NCBI GenBank assembly: GCA_037178855.1
Contig: JASJZC010000006.1
Location: 7,978,501-8,042,500, forward strand
DNA from: Oscheius sp. JU75
Taxonomy: Eukaryota; Nematoda; Chromadorea; Rhabditida; Rhabditidae
Direction: 5' to 3'
Length of the DNA stretch: 64,000 nt
The translations under genes were made by a program, and so were the position numbers. The notes under the pieces are model-generated. The model worked only from the letters and a program-made list of their open reading frames with translations. It was not told the DNA's origin and did not search any database. This document shows, piece by piece, positions 57,968-64,000 of this stretch (positions are counted from its first letter, which is position 1; each line of letters begins with the position of its first letter).

Positions 57968-58020
57968 AACTCTCTGGATTAACCCGCTACCGCAATTGTA
58001 TAGTTTATTTAGAGACAGAG

Positions 58021-58126
58021 GGCAGCTAACTGGTAGAAGTGACTACCTAGTTGGGCCGGAACGGTACAAAAGAACCGAACATCTCATCCATTCCATCTCG
58101 CTGATGAAACCATCCAATTGATGAGA
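58021..58126 (-). repeat. Right arm of 106-base inverted repeat
   Basis: Reverse complement of 55316-55421 with one substitution. Similarity stops sharply on both sides. I see no clear target-site duplication. Confidence 0.85.
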
Positions 58127-58518
58127 GAGAGGCAGAGAAATAGAGAGACAGAGAGAAATACAGAAAGACGGAGAAGCAGAAAGACAGAGAGACAGCGCAG
58201 CAGAGCTTTCTTGTAAGTTCGGTCCCAATGCTTGTACCTCGAATGAACATACGTTTGAGCGGCTTACCGGTTTCGGCTGCTGTCTGTCTGTACCCAAACT
58301 GTTAGCAGAACTTCTTACTGTCCCACTCAATAGATGACAGGCGTTTATTAGGAAAATTTATACCCGATTAGAGACAGAAAGTAGAAGGGGATGGACATAA
58401 AGACGGACCTAGAAGAAGGAGATATGTCGACAGTATAAAGCAGTAGGAGGATGTGCTGAGATTCGCACTTGGTTGAGCCCGTATTTTCGAGAATTTACAG
58501 AAAAATGGGGGAGGGGGA

Positions 58519-59889
58519 CTAAGCTGCGATGTCGTGCGAAAGGTAGAGACTATACTTGGCTAGTGTCGTGATAGCCGTATCGTTCGAGGAGACGGAGCCC
58601 TGGGATTCGGCGTCAGGATCGCGGACTTTCTGAAAGAGAGATCATTTAGAAATTTGGTTTTTGAATACAGTACCTAAATCTGAAAGCGCGGGATATGAAC
58701 GATGTTTTCGAGCTAACTATTAGTACAAAAACAATTCTGAAGGTTTTTCAGGTTGCATGAAATGACAAAAAGGTTTGACTGCTGCGGAGATCGAACCCTT
58801 TGGTTTTGTAGGCGAAGCACTATATATAACCGACTGCGCTATAGTCTATTTCCAACAAAGAGCGGCAGTGGATTCTGTCACGGAAGCCGCGGGTCCCGTC
58901 AGGTGCTTCATTCAAAAACTTATATACCCACAAACCTACTGAAATTTAAAAGCAAAAAACATTGTTGTGCGCGAAAGCAGTTAGTCTTTTAACATACCGC
59001 TCTTCGTTGAAATTAACTATACGCAGGCGAGTTGACGCGCCCAACTTCAAAAGTACTCGTATTTGGATAGCCGCCAGAGGTATGCCGGTCGGCTGACAAA
59101 GATTGACGCGTAGCAGGAAATACTAACTTTAGCCGGTGTCAAGCTCAGACTGCCGTTCGGGGATGCCCACGGCTGAAGATCGGCCGAGCCCCAGCAGGTG
59201 AAGAACACCACGGGGAGAAGAGCCACCACGGCAGAGATCTCAAAGACGATCGTCCATTCTTTGGCTGTGCTGTGTCTGAAAGAATATTTATGCAGACGAG
59301 ATCTTGAACCTTACAGTAGAATGTAACTGCTCAAGATTTTGTTGAAGATGGAGAAGAAGGCAACGACCGCGAAGGCAATACCCGTGACTATTCCCGAATA
59401 GGCCGGGGCTAGTTGGACCAAAGCTGTCTGGACTCCTGGAGTGTGAAGTCCGGCAAAGGCATTGGCCAGACAGAGGCAGATGACAGCCGGAGCGGGTGTA
59501 CTCAGACTTCCCAGCAGTGGGGTGATGGCCAGACAGATTCCGAGGCCGAGAGAGGCGATCAGGTTGAAGATTCGACAGGACCAGGTCTTGGCTGAACTGT
59601 TTTGATGAAAATGACAGGAAGTTCTTAATTACAGAGGATGGGTGGTTTCCGCGCCGTCAAGTAGGACGAAAGAGATGAGGAGAGAGTCTTGGAGATGAAG
59701 AAGATACCAGCTGGGAGGGCGGAAAATAGACCGCTGGAAGTGGTCGAAACTGACAGGACATCTTTGAAGAACTTGGGCAGGAACTGAAATGTTTAGTATG
59801 TCTTTGTCTCTCTATTTCTCTGTCACTCAACCTATCTGTCCCTTGGTTCTCTGTATCTATGTCTCTCGAACTCTCTGTCTCTCTATCTT

Positions 59890-59925
<36 letters not shown>

Positions 59926-61679
59926 AAAAAGTACGTACCTGCATCATAATGACTAGAGGAAACTCATGACAGACGAGAGCTCCTACAGCCACCCAGAGAG
60001 ACAGAGACCCGAGGATGGATTTCCAAGGCGGGTTTCCTCTCTCCGTCCTCTTTCCCAGTCTCTCCTCCTCAATCTTTCTGCTCACATAAGCATCTTCTTT
60101 CTAGAAGACAAAAAGTTGGATTAGCAGAAAGGGACAACAAACCTCGCTGGTGCAGAAGTGTTTGGACGGTTTGTCTGCGGAGAGGGCGAGCCATATCAAA
60201 AGAACGAGGGCAGCGATTCCAGAGGAGATGTAGAAGACGATCTTCCAGCCGGCAAAGCTTCCGTGAGTATCACAAAGAGCTCCAGCACTGGGAAGAATCA
60301 ACAGAGTGCCTGAAAGCCTCTATTTGTGTCGGCCTTTACATTTCCTCTGCACGCGCCAAAAGAGTCAGAACGGCTGTGCGTCAACAGAAGGAATATACTT
60401 TTCTACTTTTTTCGGGTAAATAGGAGCTTTTCTGCAAAATATGCCAAGTTCGTATGTCTTATGCGGGACTTTCGGGATCAAGACGATATTTTTGAACTTT
60501 CCGATGTTCTGCGAAATTGTAATCTGCACATGGTACAGTAGAATCGTGACGGGATCCTAACTTTTTCGAGGGACTTTTGTTCAGGCATCCAGCCTGATTC
60601 AGTACTCTACCCTTCGATCTACTTTACAGATATTTTCGGAAACCTCCTACCAGTTTCTAGTTGGTAAATGCGTTGCAGAGCAAACACATACCGATCTGCC
60701 GTCCTCCCGTAACGAAGCCCAAGGCGAAAGGACGTTCCTTGGGCGGGAACCATCTGGTGATCAGGGAAGAGGCCGACGGGAATAGAAGGGCATCTCCCAT
60801 CCCTGTTACAATCCTGAAACTTTGATTTTTTTTCTCTGAATTCTGAGGTACCCACCTCAAGACGAAGACCAGCCACATGGAAACTGGAGCTGCCACAGGA
60901 ATGAGGGCGTTGGAGACAATTAGCAAGATCAGAGCCACACAGATCGAGTACTTTGAATTGAGACGATCTGCCTGAGTTCCTGTGACCAACATGAACAGGG
61001 AGCCGACGTTCTGGGCAGCGAAGATGAACCCCTGCTGGAGCGTGGTCCAGGAGAACTTTTGACTGTCGGCACAGGATTGGACGCTGACTTCGTCATGGGA
61101 CCTGGAAGTGTAGAGCGTAAAGTGGTTTGCGCAATGTGTAAACGTTGAATGCTCAGTCAAGCTGCCTTTTCACGCCAATTCAAGATTGGAATTTCTTGGC
61201 TGAGTATCCAATGTACTCTTATAGAAGCGGTCGGGTCAACGCTCAGGGCATCTAAAATTGGACGTTTCGGAGTCAAGATTACATTTTCCGGCTTTGCAAT
61301 TTTAGCATGGTATTACATCTTTCTAAGTCCTACAACTAAAACTTTGCAGAGCAACGGAAAATGCAAAAACCCTGTCTAGACCATGAACTATCCAATTTTA
61401 GATAATGACTTTCCTTGGACAGGTCAAAACCAACCTTTTCTTTTTGCAAGGCGGCTCCGGCACTATTGTTGTGTTCTCTTCAAATGGGAGACTCCTTTTC
61501 GCTCGGTTCGTCGTCTCAGTCTTGACCATACAGGTCATCGTGACACTAATATTTGAAGTCGAGACAGAGAGAGCGATGAAGCAGAGACAGAGGAGACAGG
61601 CGATGAAGAGACGCGTTGACGGGAATATTGGACTCTTCTTCTCCGGCATAAAGACCATTTCTGGCGATATTTTCGCCAT
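58519..61679 (-). CDS. SLC17-type anion transporter (major facilitator superfamily)
   Basis: Twelve-helix transporter of the sialin/vesicular glutamate/sodium-phosphate group. ATG at 61677-61679 (MAKISPEMVFMPEKK) lies two bases after a TTTTTTCAG acceptor. The first helix is LFIACLLCLCFIALSVSTSN, followed by a long lumenal loop with an NxT site (EENTTIV). The next exon reads FSWTTLQQGFIFAAQNVGSL, then TGTQADRLNSKYSI. The family signature is clear in GDALLFPSASSLITRWFPPK and ERPFALGFVTGGRQIG. Later helices include GWKIVFYISSGIAALVLLIW, VAVGALVCHEFPLVIMMQFL, and YSGIVTGIAFAVVAFFSIFN. The acidic tail (VRDPDAESQGSVSSND) ends at the stop 58519-58521. Introns carry palindromic and tRNA-like repeats. 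Substrate cannot be told from the sequence. Confidence 0.92.
58770..58855 (-). repeat. tRNA-like element in SLC17 last intron
   Basis: On the minus strand, sense to the gene, TAGCGCAGTCGG and GGGTTCGATCTCC are A- and B-box matches. No acceptor stem. Confidence 0.6.
59885..59926 (+). repeat. (CT)n microsatellite in SLC17 intron
   Basis: CT dinucleotides embedded in a longer TCTCTGTCTC-rich tract (about 59800-59926). Confidence 0.85.
60495..60545. repeat. Decayed palindromic element in SLC17 intron
   Basis: GATGTTCTGCGAAATTGTAA is followed by a truncated inverted arm. A related tail, ACTTTGCAGAGCAACGGAAAA, appears near 61340-61365 in the first intron. Confidence 0.45.
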
Positions 61680-61989
61680 CGCTGAAAAATAACAGACTTT
61701 ATGTTGAATTTCGGGCAAAGAAACATCGACATCACGAGTATGAATCACAAAAATCATCACAGGGGGGCGCAGTGCCAATTAAACCGTTTAGTGCGATCGG
61801 TGCGGATCAACTCCGGTCCAGACATATTTGTCTTTGGCATATGTTAACTGTGTCAAGGATCCTGAGCCTTGGAATCAAGTAAGAAATGAAGTGAGGCGTG
61901 TATGGTCCCCACGACAGTGTTCTATCCATGGTCGATAAAAGAAGGAGAGCCAAGTGTTCTCGCGTACTGTAGCCATGGGAAAATCTCGG

Positions 61990-62070
61990 GCGGGTGCATT
62001 CGTGGCGGGATGGCTAGTTGGAGCGACCAGTGTCCATGGGGTCGAGGGTTCAGACCCCGGGCGATTCATA
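61990..62070 (+). repeat. tRNA-like element
   Basis: GGGATGGCTAGTTGGAGCG resembles a D arm and GAGGGTTCAGACCCCGGG a T arm with a good stem. The two ends do not form an acceptor stem. Confidence 0.6.
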
Positions 62071-62884
62071 TTTTCTTTTGCGTCTTTATTCGATGGAAAT
62101 AGACTATAGCGGATCAAATATGACATGGAGAGAAACATTGACCCCAGGCTGTTTTTTGTTTGTATTTCGATAAGAGAAACAAAGGAAGAAGCTCGGGAAG
62201 GGAGAGGTTAAACACGGACGTCGAATGAAAACAAGCCACGGATTGACACACATACTCGCAAACGAGTAAGGAACGCCGAATGGCTCGAGGGGGCTAGGGC
62301 TACCTCGTCCACGTCGGGAATAATCTGTTTGCGTTCCGCCTCTCAACGGAGGCTGCTGTTTTTTGTACGAACTAAAACTGTTTGGAAAATGCAAAAATAA
62401 TATTAAACTAGTAGTACCTTAGGTTTAATTGATTTAAGAATGCCTGACCACCCAAAGGTACGGGTCATTAGAAACTCTCGGGTCAATCGGATGAGTTAGC
62501 GCGAGGAAGAGGTCAACAGAGGTCAGTCTTTTGACACAACCAAAACGAGGAAGTGGCTACCACCTCGAGTTTGCTCGAGATCTTACTAGGTGAATTTTAA
62601 CCTCGGCTGTTTTCCTACCGATTAGGCAGTGTCTGAGCTGGTGTTGCGAATAGGCGAATATGGCTACATACGATTCGAACTGAGGAAGACGGCTAAACGT
62701 GTGGAAATTGTTACGTAGAGGAGGCTTGGACAATTTGCCAAATTTGCCGCGGTGTTTCCAGCGCTGTGACAGTGAAAAGGCTGCAAGAAGACGGCAATCT
62801 CTTACCAATTCAACTTGTACAATCTCGGTTTCTTTACATTTTTGCAAGAGGCGTCCGTCTGTCACACATTTCATGTATTATCTC

Positions 62885-63040
62885 GGATAACACTTGATAA
62901 GATGTCCGTGTCAAGTGTTACCCCAGATTAGAGTTGACAAGACTAGTTAGAAGAGAGTTAAACAGTTTAAGACAGTACTGGGTCGCGACTGGTATTCTTA
63001 TATTCTGCTAGAAGTGTGCTCCGGTAGTCTTAGCGAAACG
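62885..63040. repeat. Dispersed repeat shared with 38380-38520
   Basis: AACACTTGA and TCAAGTGTT form a nine-base hairpin stem. It is followed by CAGATTAGAGTTGACAAGAC, AAACAGTTTAAG and GGGTCGC, in the same order as at 38380. Confidence 0.55.
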
Positions 63041-64000
63041 ACTTTCGAATGGCACAATGGCTTCTCAGTGCATTTACAAGTCACCTATGTAAGGAGTGAC
63101 TCCGTGTTAGGAAGTGCAGATTCCAAGGTTTAAAGTTATCGGATAGACATTGCGTAAAATACTAATCTGATAGTTGCGATGTACCAAAAAGTTACTACAG
63201 CCCCTCCAAGAAGCATGGTATGTACTGTGAGGATATAACATTTAGCTACGTCGGAACCAAAAGATATCGAGTTGTCGGATAGTCTGCAGAGTGAGAAAGT
63301 AACCGCACAAAGTAGGGAAATAGGTATAAGTCGGTCAGGAACCAAACAGAAACATCTGGCGTCAAACAGCTGACCGGTGTCGCTTCTCAAAAGTCTCGAT
63401 GTGTATGCATACAGATACACACAAATGGAGCGTCAAGTGGCAATAGCACACCCGGTAGACTTGTCCACCATTCCGAAATGTGTCTGGTATTTATTCTGTC
63501 CTCCAGAGGCAATTGAATGACGTTTACCGACTGTCAGCTCCCCCTCCCCAGCAGCCCCGCCTCTTCCAAAAGCCCAATTGTTTGTGGAGCATGTAGGCGG
63601 CCGAAGGTGATGGTGAGAGAGAGAGAAAGAGAGAGATAGATAAGAGAGAGATTTCCATTACCGTTCAACCGTGAAGAACAAAAACAAACACCATTGTTGC
63701 AAGAACACTCTTTTTTTTCCTCTTGAACAAGCTACAGAGACTGATTCTGCGATCTTGTAAGAACGAGGCAAACATACGTGGTGGTGGTTTATGATTACTG
63801 CCCCTTGTCAATAACCCAAAGACTTTGAACGAAAAGAAAAAAGGGAGCCTCGTATATACACGCGAGTAGTGGCCTCCCGAGAGCTCAAGCAGTACGAAAA
63901 CAGCTGGTCCCGGGTCTCATGGGATCCCCCTTGACCACTTCCTCCTCGAGTACGAATCTCTTCCAATCAAAGAGAGACAAGAAGAGAGACAGAGACACGG

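Larger units (their letters stand above)
61680..64000. other. Upstream region of the SLC17 gene to window end, no gene seen
   Basis: About 2.3 kb. It holds a tRNA-like unit (61990-62070), the second copy of the 38380-type repeat (62885-63040) and a GA-rich tract (63610-63650). A minus-strand frame at 63136-63420 is partly hydrophobic but has no family features or splice context. Confidence 0.4.

Overview
This window is nuclear DNA of a nematode. The evidence is very short introns (mostly 36-60 bases) ending in TTTTCAG, an RNA polymerase II large subunit that follows the nematode AMA-1 pattern to its end, a nematode-type UNC-8-like degenerin, and a 3' splice acceptor 0-40 bases before the start codon of nearly every gene, as expected for spliced-leader trans-splicing. 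It does not look like Caenorhabditis: intergenic and intronic DNA is long and rich in dispersed repeats. I cannot name the species. All exon limits are my own reading of splice signals and reading frame.

Layout. 1-4764 (+): UNC-8-like DEG/ENaC sodium channel, 5' end outside the window. 4945-6843 (-): unrecognised protein with a Cys-rich zinc-binding-like segment. 7930-8408 (-): weak exon traces. 8759-11755 (-): p21-activated kinase. 13131-14015 (-): orphan exon traces. 14814-21373 (+): RPB1/AMA-1 in 23 exons, including the C-terminal heptad domain. 21374-25640: no gene seen. 25641-27710 (+): EEIG/FAM102 family NT-C2 protein. 30802-33845 (+): glypican. 34885-37585 (+): small secreted, Ser-Gly-rich, probably GPI-anchored protein, a candidate proteoglycan next to the glypican. 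39028-43202 (-): biogenic-amine GPCR with two altered signature motifs. 47492-49495 (+): UBE2Q-type ubiquitin-conjugating enzyme. 49657-53611 (-): SLC44/choline-transporter-like protein. 55316-58126: a segment bounded by a 106-base inverted repeat, holding several small doubtful exons. 58519-61679 (-): SLC17-type anion transporter. 61680-64000: no gene seen.

The genes look independent and do not form a pathway, although channel, amine receptor, proteoglycans and transporters all fit neuronal or cell-surface roles. The unusual content lies between and inside the genes: (1) at least a dozen tRNA-like units with A and B boxes on both strands, many inside introns; (2) a palindromic family built on TGTTCTGCAAAGTTGTAG; (3) another family marked by GTTGGTGCGCA and GATACGCAG; (4) several isolated hairpins, one shaped like a microRNA precursor. 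The best candidates for something new are the small proteoglycan gene, the amine receptor with DRL and NFxxY motifs, the microRNA-like hairpin at 27896-27963 and the 106-base inverted repeat.
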